The notes under the pieces are model-generated. The model was not told the DNA's origin and did not search any database. It saw nothing but the letters and a program-made list of their open reading frames with translations. From Planktosalinus sp963975935 (GTDB lineage: Bacteria; Bacteroidota; Bacteroidia; Flavobacteriales; Flavobacteriaceae): a stretch of DNA of 64,000 nucleotides. Shown piece by piece: positions 53,216 through 60,906 of this stretch (positions within the stretch are counted from its first letter, which is position 1; each line of letters starts with the position of its first letter). The position numbers and the translations under genes were made by a program. The stretch lies in assembly GCA_963975935.1 (NCBI GenBank), contig CAXBIQ010000006.1, forward strand, positions 124,001 through 188,000, read 5' to 3'.

Positions 53216-53345
53216 AAGACTCTTTTGGCTGATTGTCTTTAATCGTTTTGGGACGAATATTAAATTTCTTTCTTCTGGGTCTTAATTTTCCAAAAGTTCC
53301 CAATATAATTTTTCCTCTTCTTGTTTTTTTATCTCCTTTTCCCAT
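53214..53345 (-). CDS. 30S ribosomal protein THX
   Basis: A 43-residue very basic protein, MGKGDKKTRRGKIILGTFG followed by KLRPRRKKFNIRPK and a short tail. The MGKGDKKT-RGKI start is the signature of the THX (bTHX, S31e-like) family, which sits in the head of the 30S subunit in Thermus and Bacteroidota. The gene is below common length cut-offs and easily missed. Its stop overlaps the shared terminator with trxB. Confidence 0.85.
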   Translation of the reverse strand: MGKGDKKTRRGKIILGTFGKLRPRRKKFNIRPKTIKDNQPKES

Positions 53346-53424
53346 AACTTATATTTTTTAAAATTTAGAATTCTTGTTTATTTATCTCTTTTCTCTTTTT
53401 TTAAAGATATCCTAATATAAAAAA

Positions 53425-53451
53425 AAGTCCCGTCTTTTAAAAACGGAACTT
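53425..53451 (-). terminator. Terminator of the YceI gene
   Basis: AAGTCCCGT and ACGGAACTT form a 9-bp stem with one wobble pair, followed leftward by a T run. It lies 24 bp past the YceI stop. Confidence 0.75.
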
Positions 53452-53474
53452 TATAAACTATGTCTAAGCTTTTG

Positions 53475-54044
53475 TTAAAAGGTTAGGGACACTGCCAATT
53501 CAAATTCATCATAAATGGTGTTGTCGCCCAAATTGTCAAAAAAGCTTCCAGAGCCATAACGAACGTTGAATTTTGTCCTGTCAATTTTTAAATCTGCCGT
53601 GGCTTTGCTGCCATCCATTTTTAATAGAAACGCAATAGGTTCTGTTTTTCCTTTGATGGTAATATCACCATTAATATAATACCCTTCAGCGGTTTTGTTA
53701 CCGCTCTTTATGATTAGGGTAGAAGTAGGGTAGTTTGCTACTCCAAAAAAATCATCAGACTTCAGGTGTCCTTCAAGCTTGTCTTTATTTTCGCCGGATA
53801 AATCCTGTACCAGGATGGAAGTCATATCAATGACAAATTTACCGGCGGCTATTTTTTCACCTTCCATAACTAGGGAACCTTCTGTTAGATTAATGGTTCC
53901 ATAATGGGAGCCTAATACTTTTTTACCTTTCCAGGTGACGGTACTTTCTTTTACTTTCATTTCTTTTTCCATAGGTTTTGTAAATGATACTGTTGTTAAA
54001 ATAATTACTGTGGCTCCAAGGCCTTTCAAAATGTTTGTGTTCAT
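53475..54044 (-). CDS. YceI-family periplasmic protein
   Basis: A 189-residue protein with an N-terminal hydrophobic signal (ILKGLGATVIILTTVSFTKP) and a YceI lipocalin-like barrel (STVTWKGKKVLGSHYGTINL, HLKSDDFFGVANYPTSTLII, DLKIDRTKFNVRYGSGSFFD). YceI proteins bind isoprenoid chains. It lies 66 bp after the MarR gene on the same strand. A palindrome matching the one upstream of marR lies between them, so it is very likely controlled by that regulator. Confidence 0.9.
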   Translation of the reverse strand: MNTNILKGLGATVIILTTVSFTKPMEKEMKVKESTVTWKGKKVLGSHYGTINLTEGSLVMEGEKIAAGKFVIDMTSILVQDLSGENKDKLEGHLKSDDFFGVANYPTSTLIIKSGNKTAEGYYINGDITIKGKTEPIAFLLKMDGSKATADLKIDRTKFNVRYGSGSFFDNLGDNTIYDEFELAVSLTF

Positions 54045-54077
54045 TGTGCTTATTTTTAAAGGTGATTACTAAATTAT

Positions 54078-54093
54078 ATTTGTATATACAAAT
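54078..54093. promoter_or_regulatory. Palindromic operator upstream of the YceI gene (predicted MarR site)
   Basis: ATTTGTATATACAAAT is a perfect 16-bp palindrome, 33 bases before the YceI ATG. It overlaps a near-match to the -7 element on the YceI strand. Confidence 0.65.
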
Positions 54094-54110
54094 GTTATTA
54101 TAATTTTTTT

Positions 54111-54566
54111 TTACTCTTTTTTTAGTTTATCAAGAATTTGGTTAAGCAAATCAAAATCCTGAAGAGACAAATCTTTTAAAATCTTTTGGTTGTTTTCAGT
54201 AGTTAATGGATCAATTTCTTCAAGCAAATCAAGACCTTGTTGTGTTATAATAATTTCAACTTTTCTTCTGTTTGCTTCACAAATACTTCTTTCGGCAAGT
54301 CCTTTGGCAATCAGCTTATCAACCAGACGTGTTGTATTACTCATTTTATTGATCATTCTTTCCTGAATGGTGGAGAGGTTTGCCGGTTTTCCTTTTTGAC
54401 CTCTTAAAATGCGCATCACGTTATATTGTTGCATTGATAAATCATATGGTTTAAGCATTTCAGCAATTTGCTCTTCAATAATCCTGCTGGTATACATGAT
54501 GTTTAATATCGTTTTTGTATACGGATTTAAGGAAACTGTGGATTTTATAGCTTCTTCAATTGTCAT
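54111..54566 (-). CDS. MarR-family transcriptional regulator
   Basis: A 151-residue winged-helix regulator. LKPYDLSMQQYNVMRILRGQ, NKMSNTTRLVDKLIAKGLAE (recognition helix) and RKVEIIITQQGLDLLEEID (wing) are visible. There is no obvious redox-sensing Cys cluster apart from one Cys before the wing (RSICEANRRK), which could matter. A near-palindromic copy of the YceI-upstream operator lies 15 bases before its own ATG, which points to autoregulation. The effector is unknown. Confidence 0.92.
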   Translation of the reverse strand: MTIEEAIKSTVSLNPYTKTILNIMYTSRIIEEQIAEMLKPYDLSMQQYNVMRILRGQKGKPANLSTIQERMINKMSNTTRLVDKLIAKGLAERSICEANRRKVEIIITQQGLDLLEEIDPLTTENNQKILKDLSLQDFDLLNQILDKLKKE

Positions 54567-54581
54567 AATTTTTATTACAAT

Positions 54582-54597
54582 ATTTGTATGTACAAAT
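54582..54597. promoter_or_regulatory. Palindromic operator upstream of marR (predicted MarR site)
   Basis: ATTTGTATGTACAAAT differs from the 54078 site by one base. On the marR strand it overlaps TACATTTG (54600-54593), an exact -7 element, so binding would block marR transcription. It may also reach the rightward tlpA-like gene. Confidence 0.65.
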
Positions 54598-54719
54598 GTA
54601 AGCTATTTTTTCAACTACAAAAACCTCTTAACAAAATTTTAATGCATTTTCGTTTACGATATGTTAAAGTGCTTTTCAGCTATTTTAATATTGGCTATTT
54701 TAGATTCCTTAAAACACTA

Positions 54720-55247
54720 ATGTTGAAAACATTCCAATACATTTTTTTGCTGTTGCTGGTTTTGGTTTCTTGTAAAGAGAAAAATGAAAGTCAGGAAGAA
54801 TCTTTTGTTGCAACCATAGAAAAAGAGCAGGCTGTCCCGGTTTATGATTTTGAGGGATTTGAGCCTTATTTGCAAAAAGAAAATGATACCCTCTATATCG
54901 TCAATTTCTGGGCGACATGGTGTAAGCCATGTGTAAAAGAACTTCCATATTTTGAGTCAATAGGCGAAGAGTTTGCCGACCAAAAAGTAGAAGTGCTTTT
55001 AGTAAGCCTTGATTTTCCGGAAAAATTGGAAAGTCATGTGCTTCCTTTTATAGAAAAACACCAGCTAAAATCTCAAGTTGTATTATTGGATGATGTAGAC
55101 AGTAATACCTGGATTCCAAAAGTAGATGAAAGCTGGAGCGGAGCAATTCCCGCAACATTAATATACAGCCGAAATGAAAGAAAATTTTATGAAGGCTCTT
55201 TTACATATGATGAATTATTAACTGAACTAAACACCTTTTTGCAATGA
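54720..55247 (+). CDS. TlpA-like thioredoxin-fold lipoprotein
   Basis: A 175-residue protein with a lipoprotein signal (MLKTFQYIFLLLLVLVSC). The thioredoxin-like domain has the redox motif in VNFWATWCKPCVKELPYF (CKPC) and a cis-Pro loop at AIPATLIYS. It is probably periplasmic, reducing or oxidising exported proteins. ATG 54720 is preferred over the long frame start at 54588, which would place 44 residues before the signal. The next gene overlaps its stop by 4 bases. Confidence 0.9.
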   Translation: MLKTFQYIFLLLLVLVSCKEKNESQEESFVATIEKEQAVPVYDFEGFEPYLQKENDTLYIVNFWATWCKPCVKELPYFESIGEEFADQKVEVLLVSLDFPEKLESHVLPFIEKHQLKSQVVLLDDVDSNTWIPKVDESWSGAIPATLIYSRNERKFYEGSFTYDELLTELNTFLQ

Positions 55248-55858
55248 AAATGAAACTAAAATTATCAGTACTGGCACTCGTGTGTGCTTTTTTTACAATT
55301 AATACATACTCTCAAAAGGATACCGGCTATGATATCGGTGATGTGGCTACAGATTTTTCACTTAAAAATGTCGATGGCAAATTGGTTTCCTTGGCAGATT
55401 ATAATGATGCCAAAGGGTATATCGTAATTTTTAGCTGTAACACCTGTCCTTATGTAGTGGCATATGAAGACAGAATGATTGAATTGCACAACAAATACAA
55501 CAAAAAGGGATTTCCGGTAATTGCCATAAACCCTAACAATCCCGAACTATCACCGGGTGACAGCTTCGAAAAGATGCAGGAACGGTCAAAGGAGAAAAAT
55601 TTCCCTTTTGCTTATGTTTTTGATGCAAAACAAGATGTATTTCCTAAATATGGTGCAACAAGAACCCCACATGTCTATTTATTGGAAAAAACAAGTCAAG
55701 GAAATATAGTGCGATACATTGGTGCCATTGATGATAATTTCAAAGATGCTTCAGCTGTGAAAGAAACCTTTCTGGAGAATGCCATTGATGCTTTGATTAA
55801 CAAACAGGAGGTTCCCGTAAAAATTACAAGAGCCATTGGATGTACCATTAAAGTATAG
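55244..55858 (+). CDS. Secreted thioredoxin-family (AhpC/TSA-like) protein
   Basis: A 204-residue protein with a signal peptide (LKLSVLALVCAFFTINTYSQ). The AhpC/TSA-type thioredoxin fold shows DVATDFSLKNVDGK, FSCNTCPYVVAYEDRM with a CNTC motif and the cis-Pro region GATRTPHVYLLE. It starts within the tlpA-like stop (ATGA), so the two are translationally coupled and may form a periplasmic redox pair. A terminator follows. Confidence 0.88.
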   Translation: MKMKLKLSVLALVCAFFTINTYSQKDTGYDIGDVATDFSLKNVDGKLVSLADYNDAKGYIVIFSCNTCPYVVAYEDRMIELHNKYNKKGFPVIAINPNNPELSPGDSFEKMQERSKEKNFPFAYVFDAKQDVFPKYGATRTPHVYLLEKTSQGNIVRYIGAIDDNFKDASAVKETFLENAIDALINKQEVPVKITRAIGCTIKV

Positions 55859-55882
55859 GAATACTAATAGTTAAACACTTAT

Positions 55883-55917
55883 AACCGAAAATGTTTTAAA
55901 ACATTTTCGGTTTTTTT
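55883..55917 (+). terminator. Terminator of the thioredoxin pair
   Basis: Bases 55883-55897 and 55898-55912 form a perfect 15-bp inverted repeat followed by a T run. Confidence 0.88.
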
Positions 55918-55939
55918 ATGTATGTATGTTCATTTCCTT

Positions 55940-55947
55940 TAATTTTG
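55940..55947 (+). promoter_or_regulatory. Promoter -7 element of the rhodanese-nuclease operon
   Basis: TAATTTTG is an exact TAnnTTTG match, 16 bases before the ATG. Confidence 0.55.
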
Positions 55948-55963
55948 CCTAAAAAGTACAACC

Positions 55964-56272
55964 ATGCAAGATATTAGTTCAGAAGAATGGAAAAAAAAGA
56001 TTGCGTCAGACGCTGATGCTGTTATTCTTGACGTAAGGACAGATGAAGAGGTGGAAGAAGGAATGATTCCCGGAGCAAAACAAATCAATATTTCTGAGCC
56101 TGCTACATTTATGGAAGAGGCAAATAAGCTCGATAAATCAAAGAACTATTACATTTACTGTAGAGCTGGCGCAAGAAGTGCCCAGGCTTGTGCAGTGTTA
56201 CAATCATTGGGGATACAAAATACATTCAATCTCACAGGCGGAATCACAGAGTGGGACGGCCGGATAGAATAA
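55964..56272 (+). CDS. Rhodanese-like protein (cytoplasmic)
   Basis: A 102-residue single rhodanese domain without a signal. VILDVRTDEEVEEGMIPGA and the active-site loop YIYCRAGARSAQAC with the catalytic Cys are intact, followed by NLTGGITEWDG. It can carry a persulfide sulfur. The next gene is a second rhodanese 12 bp downstream, which is exported, so the pair spans the inner membrane. Confidence 0.92.
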   Translation: MQDISSEEWKKKIASDADAVILDVRTDEEVEEGMIPGAKQINISEPATFMEEANKLDKSKNYYIYCRAGARSAQACAVLQSLGIQNTFNLTGGITEWDGRIE

Positions 56273-56284
56273 AATTAAAGGCTT

Positions 56285-56677
56285 ATGAACAAGACAATTT
56301 TTTACATCGTTATTATTTTTCTTTCGCTGCAAGCGTGTAAGACTGAAGAAAATCCTCAGGTACAAAAAATAACCGTTGAAGAAATGTTTAACATCATGGA
56401 AACAGAGGATGTTCAGTTAATTGATGTAAGAACGCCCGAAGAGTACAAGGAAGGAAAACTAAAAACTGCCCAAAACCTTTGTGTTACTCATGATGATTTT
56501 AAACTTAAAGCGGAGCAACTTGATAAAGAAAAACCGGTTTATTTATATTGTAAATCGGGTGGGCGAAGTGCCAAAGCTGCTGAGATTTTAAAAGAAATGG
56601 GCTTTAAGGAAATTTATGAAATGCCCGGGGGCATGGATGAGTGGAAACAAAAAGGGCTCGACACAGATAAATCATAA
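56285..56677 (+). CDS. Rhodanese-like lipoprotein
   Basis: A 130-residue protein with a lipoprotein signal (IFYIVIIFLSLQAC) and one rhodanese domain: VQLIDVRTPEEYKEGKLKTA, the active loop YLYCKSGGRSAKAA with catalytic Cys, and EMPGGMDEWKQKG. It is anchored outside the inner membrane. The stop is followed at once by the ATG of the S1/P1 nuclease gene. Confidence 0.92.
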   Translation: MNKTIFYIVIIFLSLQACKTEENPQVQKITVEEMFNIMETEDVQLIDVRTPEEYKEGKLKTAQNLCVTHDDFKLKAEQLDKEKPVYLYCKSGGRSAKAAEILKEMGFKEIYEMPGGMDEWKQKGLDTDKS

Positions 56678-57460
56678 ATGAGACAGATGAGATTTCTTCT
56701 TAGCCTTATTTTTATTTTCTTTTTTGGAAACCTCTTTGCAACAGATGACTGGGGCCAGACCGGTCACCGAACTACTGCAGAGGTAGCTTCAAAACACCTT
56801 ACAAAAAAAGCAAAAAAGGAAATTAACAAGCTTCTCAATGGAAAATCATTGGCATTGATTTCAACATATGCTGACGAAATTAAAAGCGAGCGCACTTTTG
56901 ATAAATACAGGCCCTGGCATTATGTAAATATTACCTTTGATAAAACATATACTGAAATTGAACCCAATCCTGAAGGTGATATCATACAGGCAATCAAATT
57001 TTGTATTAAAATTTTAAAAGACAATAAAACTACAGAAGTTGAAAAAGCCTTCCATTTAAAATTACTGGTACATTTTATGGGTGATTTACATCAACCCTTG
57101 CATTTGGGTCTGGAGGAGGATAAAGGAGCCAATGATTTTCAGGTAAGGTGGTTTAATGACGGCACAAACCTTCACGCAGTCTGGGACTCAAAAATGATTG
57201 ATCAGTTCCAGATGTCATATACTGAATTAAGTGATAACCTCCCCGCAATAAGCAATCACGAAATTGCCAAACTTCAAGAAGGTTCTGTATTGGAATGGGC
57301 AGAAGAAATGCGTGTTTTGACAAAAGAGGTTTACAACAGCGCCTCTGTGGGTGATAAATTAGGGTATCGTTATATGTATGACAATTTTAATACAGTGAGA
57401 AAGCAATTGCAAATTGGCGGCATCAGGCTGGCAAAAGTCCTGAACGAAATCTTCGGTTAA
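56678..57460 (+). CDS. S1/P1-family zinc nuclease
   Basis: A 260-residue secreted nuclease. After the signal (LLSLIFIFFFGNLFA) the mature chain begins near DDWGQTGHRTTAEVAS, in which Trp and His bind zinc. The HFMGDLHQPLHLG and NLHAVWDSKMI segments supply the other zinc ligands. It cuts single-stranded DNA and RNA and removes 3' phosphates. The start is either ATG 56678 or ATG 56687. The gene is coupled to the rhodanese pair for no obvious reason. Confidence 0.93.
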   Translation: MRQMRFLLSLIFIFFFGNLFATDDWGQTGHRTTAEVASKHLTKKAKKEINKLLNGKSLALISTYADEIKSERTFDKYRPWHYVNITFDKTYTEIEPNPEGDIIQAIKFCIKILKDNKTTEVEKAFHLKLLVHFMGDLHQPLHLGLEEDKGANDFQVRWFNDGTNLHAVWDSKMIDQFQMSYTELSDNLPAISNHEIAKLQEGSVLEWAEEMRVLTKEVYNSASVGDKLGYRYMYDNFNTVRKQLQIGGIRLAKVLNEIFG

Positions 57461-57735
57461 CGTTTTGCGATTTTATTGCCTGAAATCTGTTTTTGCCTGC
57501 TGGATTTAAAGGTGCTTACATCACTTTTCCTTAACTTTAAATGCTTGGTGGGTCTTCCCTGAACGCGTTTACGCCACATTTTAAAACTGGAAGGTTTCAT
57601 TTCTTTTCGCATAAGCGAAATCACATCCTTTTCTGTAAGTCCAAACTGAAATTGAATTGCCTCAAAAGGAGTGCGGTCTTCCCAGGCCATTTCTATAATC
57701 CTGTCAATATCAACGTGAGTTAGTTCTCTTTCCAT
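57457..57735 (-). CDS. TIGR03643/DUF2805-family protein
   Basis: A 92-residue basic protein. DRIIEMAWEDRTPFEAIQFQ, FGLTEKDVISLMRKEMKPSS and FKMWRKRVQGRPTKHLKL match the TIGR03643 family. The middle looks like a helix-turn-helix, so DNA binding is possible. Function is unknown. Its stop overlaps the convergent nuclease stop by 4 bases. Confidence 0.85.
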   Translation of the reverse strand: MERELTHVDIDRIIEMAWEDRTPFEAIQFQFGLTEKDVISLMRKEMKPSSFKMWRKRVQGRPTKHLKLRKSDVSTFKSSRQKQISGNKIAKR

Positions 57736-57759
57736 AAAAGTTTTGAATGATATGATTAA

Positions 57760-58113
57760 TTATGTGTATTGATATGCCCAGTAGATTAGTAAAAACTGTA
57801 ATGGTATACGCGCGATTAAAACCCATCTGGGTAGTTTCATGGAAGCACGTTCATCTGTCAACATATGAATATGAACTGTAAAAAAAACAATCAGCATCAG
57901 GATAATCCCCCAGGCAGCGATTGACTGGGTTTCAGGATTGAGAAGCATAAGTCCAAATACCATCTCAAAAACACCACTAAGTACAACCATAGAAGCCGCT
58001 GCTGGTATATATGGTGGCATGATGCGTTCATACATTTTTGGTTTTCTGAAATGGTTCATTCCGGCAAGTATATAAATCACTGCCATTAGATATTGGTGCC
58101 AGGGTAAAATCAT
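57760..58113 (-). CDS. DoxX-like membrane protein
   Basis: A 117-residue protein with four hydrophobic helices. It begins MILPWHQYLMAVIYILAGMN and contains HFRKPKMYERIMPPYIP, the short conserved loop of the DoxX/MauE-like family. ATG 58113 was chosen because the longer frame lacks a hydrophobic start. These proteins are linked to thiol-redox roles in some bacteria. Here the function is open. It is divergent from cysM. Confidence 0.78.
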   Translation of the reverse strand: MILPWHQYLMAVIYILAGMNHFRKPKMYERIMPPYIPAAASMVVLSGVFEMVFGLMLLNPETQSIAAWGIILMLIVFFTVHIHMLTDERASMKLPRWVLIARIPLQFLLIYWAYQYT

Positions 58114-58167
58114 AGAATTTTTTTTCAAATGTAATAAATTCCAAAGGACTATTCTTACTGAATTGTG

Positions 58168-58175
58168 TAACTTTG
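58168..58175 (+). promoter_or_regulatory. Promoter -7 element of cysM
   Basis: TAACTTTG is an exact TAnnTTTG match, 18 bases before the ATG at 58194. Confidence 0.5.
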
Positions 58176-58193
58176 CATCCGCAAAAAACAACT

Positions 58194-59174
58194 ATGGAAT
58201 ACGCTGAAAATATATTAGGAACTATTGGAAATACTCCTTTGGTTAAAATTAATAAACTTGCTGAAGAAATACCTGCACTGGTGCTTGCAAAATATGAAAC
58301 TTTTAACCCCGGTAACTCGGTAAAAGATCGTATGGCCGTCAAGATGATTGAAGATGCAGAAGCAGATGGAAGATTAAAGCCGGGAGGAACCATTATTGAA
58401 GGAACGTCGGGAAATACCGGTATGGGACTTGCACTCGCCGCTATTGTAAAAGGATATAAAATGGTTTGTGTTATCAGTGATAAACAATCCAAAGAGAAAA
58501 TGGATATTTTACGTGCCGTGGGAAGTGAGGTCATAGTTTGTCCCACAGATGTTGCTCCTGAAGATCCAAGATCATATTACTCCACATCTGCACGACTGGC
58601 TAAGGAGACACCTAATAGTTGGTATGTTAACCAATATGATAACCTTTCAAACACCAAGGCACATTATGAATCTACCGGTCCTGAAATATGGAAACAAACC
58701 GATGGAAAAGTAACCCATTTTGTTGTTGGAGTAGGAACAGGGGGTACCATTTCAGGCGTTGGGAAATATTTAAAAGAACAAAACCCAAATATTAAAATAT
58801 GGGGGATTGACACTTACGGTAGTGTTTTTAAAAAATACCACGAGACAGGTATATTTGATGAAAAAGAAATTTACCCGTATGTAACCGAAGGTATTGGCGA
58901 AGATATTTTACCCAAAAATGTTGATTTCAGCATTATTGACGGCTTTACCAAAGTAACTGATAAAGATGCAGCAGTTTACACCCAATTGCTAGCCAAAAAG
59001 GAGGGTTTCTTTTTGGGGAACTCAGCCGGCGCAGCAATGAAAGGACTACTTCAGTTAAAAGAACACTTCACAAAAGATGATGTGGTGGTGGTTTTGTTCC
59101 ACGATCACGGAAGCCGTTATGTGGGTAAAATGTACAATGATGAGTGGATGAAAAAAATGGGGTACATTGATTAG
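58194..59174 (+). CDS. cysM: PLP-dependent cysteine synthase (CysM/CysK family)
   Basis: A 326-residue fold-type II enzyme. PLP lysine is in NPGNSVKDRMAVKMIE. The phosphate loop GTSGNTGMGLALA and the second loop GVGTGGTISGVGKYL are clear, and the C-terminus has FFLGNSAGAAM. It makes cysteine from O-acetylserine (or phosphoserine) and sulfide. Close relatives include cystathionine beta-synthase cores, which cannot be excluded. ATG 58194 is preferred over 58173, which lies within the promoter element. Confidence 0.9.
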   Translation: MEYAENILGTIGNTPLVKINKLAEEIPALVLAKYETFNPGNSVKDRMAVKMIEDAEADGRLKPGGTIIEGTSGNTGMGLALAAIVKGYKMVCVISDKQSKEKMDILRAVGSEVIVCPTDVAPEDPRSYYSTSARLAKETPNSWYVNQYDNLSNTKAHYESTGPEIWKQTDGKVTHFVVGVGTGGTISGVGKYLKEQNPNIKIWGIDTYGSVFKKYHETGIFDEKEIYPYVTEGIGEDILPKNVDFSIIDGFTKVTDKDAAVYTQLLAKKEGFFLGNSAGAAMKGLLQLKEHFTKDDVVVVLFHDHGSRYVGKMYNDEWMKKMGYID

Positions 59175-59196
59175 ATAATGAGTAAATAAAATAGCA

Positions 59197-59230
59197 TTAA
59201 AAAATCCCTTAATTTTAAGGGATTTTTTAA
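59197..59230 (+). terminator. cysM terminator
   Basis: A 16-bp stem (59197-59212 with 59215-59230) has AAGGGATTTTTT on the 3' side, just before the next gene at 59240. Confidence 0.85.
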
Positions 59231-59239
59231 TTTTAGGAA

Positions 59240-60514
59240 ATGCAAGAAGATTTTCTACATTATATATGGAAATTTCAAAAGTTTACTAAGTCTTATTTAA
59301 AGACAGATGCCGGTGAAGAATTACATATCATCAATCAAGGCAATCACAATTTAAATTCGGGACCTGATTTTTTCAATGCACAACTTAAAATAGACAATCA
59401 GCATTGGGCGGGCAATGTTGAAATTCATTTGAAGTCTTCAGACTGGTATGCCCATCATCATGAAATAGATGACGCTTATGATAATGTGATTCTGCATGTA
59501 GTGTGGCAGCATGATGTAGAAGTTTTCAGGCGTGATAATACTGTTATACCCACATTGGTTTTAAATGAAAGGGTAGATAAGATTACGCTAGAAAATTATA
59601 AAAAGCTGCAAACGGCATCCAAAAAATGGATCCCTTGTGAGGACATGTTTCCGGAGATAGATACTTTTCTTCTTCAAAACTGGCTGGAGCGGCTTTACTT
59701 TGAACGTCTCGAAAATAAATCTCAAACGATTATGAAGTTATTAAATGCTTCCAAAAACGATTGGGAAGCTGTTGTTTTTAAAATGCTCGCTAAAAGTTTT
59801 GGGTTAAAAAACAATGGGGAAGCTTTTTTGAGCATTGTAAATTCAGTTGATTTTTCTGTGATTAAAAAAATCCAAAATGACAAATTGGAACTTGAGGCAT
59901 TGCTCTTTGGGCAGGCGAGACTGCTTGAAGGGGATAGTGAAAATGAGTATTTCAAAAAATTAAAAAGCAGTTATGACTATTTAAAAAATAAGTTTTCTCT
60001 AAACAACAACACGGTTTTGCCCGTTTCATTTTTTAGGCTTCGGCCGGTTAATTTTCCAACCATAAGGTTAGCACAACTCGCTACAGTTTACTCAAACAAC
60101 CCCCAATTGTTTTCAAAACTTGTAGCAGTAAAAAGTAAAGAAGATGTTTACACCCTTTTTGATTATGAGACTTCTTCTTTTTGGGACACCCATTACCACT
60201 TTCAATCAACGTCAGCAAGGCGAAAGAAAAAAATGACCAAGTCGTTTGTAGATTTAATAATTATAAACACCCTCGTGCCCGTTATATTCTGTTATTCAAA
60301 ATTTTTAGGAAAAGACACATCCGAAACAATTATTTCCCTGATGAGCTCTGTTGCAAAAGAAGAAAACGCAATAGTAAACCAATTCACAGGTCTAAGCCCT
60401 GTGGCTGAAAACGCTTTGTTGTCTCAGGGCCTGATTGAACTGAAAAACAATTATTGTGATAAGAAGAAGTGTTTGGAGTGTGCTGTCGGGAATAGTATAT
60501 TGAATAATAATTAA
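59240..60514 (+). CDS. DUF2851-family protein
   Basis: A 424-residue protein. The N-terminal NSGPDFFNAQLKIDNQHWAG then NVEIHLKSSDWYAHHH and NVILHVVWQHD is the DUF2851 signature, with nuclease-like beta strands. The C-terminal part is helical and ends CDKKKCLECAVGNSIL, a possible metal-binding CxxC pair. Function is unknown. The family is common in Bacteroidota. Confidence 0.85.
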   Translation: MQEDFLHYIWKFQKFTKSYLKTDAGEELHIINQGNHNLNSGPDFFNAQLKIDNQHWAGNVEIHLKSSDWYAHHHEIDDAYDNVILHVVWQHDVEVFRRDNTVIPTLVLNERVDKITLENYKKLQTASKKWIPCEDMFPEIDTFLLQNWLERLYFERLENKSQTIMKLLNASKNDWEAVVFKMLAKSFGLKNNGEAFLSIVNSVDFSVIKKIQNDKLELEALLFGQARLLEGDSENEYFKKLKSSYDYLKNKFSLNNNTVLPVSFFRLRPVNFPTIRLAQLATVYSNNPQLFSKLVAVKSKEDVYTLFDYETSSFWDTHYHFQSTSARRKKKMTKSFVDLIIINTLVPVIFCYSKFLGKDTSETIISLMSSVAKEENAIVNQFTGLSPVAENALLSQGLIELKNNYCDKKKCLECAVGNSILNNN

Positions 60515-60515
60515 G

Positions 60516-60523
60516 TATTTTTG
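60516..60523 (+). promoter_or_regulatory. Promoter -7 element of the PspC-domain gene
   Basis: TATTTTTG is an exact TAnnTTTG match, 18 bases before the ATG. Confidence 0.45.
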
Positions 60524-60541
60524 TAGGGAATTCTTTAGACT

Positions 60542-60772
60542 ATGTTGCAGATTGTTTACAAAATAAGACACTTTTTTGAAAGATATGGTTTTGCTGTTTC
60601 TTCAAGGTTGGCAGATAAGCTGGGAATGCGTGCAAAAAATGTACGCTTGTTTTTTATTTATGTTTCTTTTGCAACACTGGGTGTAGGGTTTGCAATTTAT
60701 TTAACGCTAGCCTTTTGGATACGATTAAAAGACCTGGTTTATACAAAGAGAACATCTGTTTTTGACTTATAG
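60542..60772 (+). CDS. PspC-domain small membrane protein
   Basis: A 76-residue protein. FERYGFAVSSRLADKLGMRAKNVRLFFIYV (FERYGFAVSSRLADK, then LGMRAKNVRLFFIYV) is a PspC domain, followed by a membrane segment SFATLGVGFAIYLTLAFWI and a basic tail. PspC helps sense envelope stress in proteobacteria. The short flavobacterial form has no known partner here. Confidence 0.85.
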   Translation: MLQIVYKIRHFFERYGFAVSSRLADKLGMRAKNVRLFFIYVSFATLGVGFAIYLTLAFWIRLKDLVYTKRTSVFDL

Positions 60773-60906
60773 ATAGTCAGTATTCTCAATTTCACCTTCT
60801 TCCTTTGTGGTGTGATATTAATTCTAAAAAAAATTTGAAATAGTCAATTTTTTTAGCATCTTGCTAACCTTTTTCACACATTCTTTTAAACCAACTACAT
60901 ATTAAT

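Noticed and set aside
58028..58546. A 172-codon leftward frame opposite cysM
   Set aside because: It lies antisense to a clear PLP enzyme gene and across a promoter, has low-complexity composition and no family features. It is a shadow of cysM.
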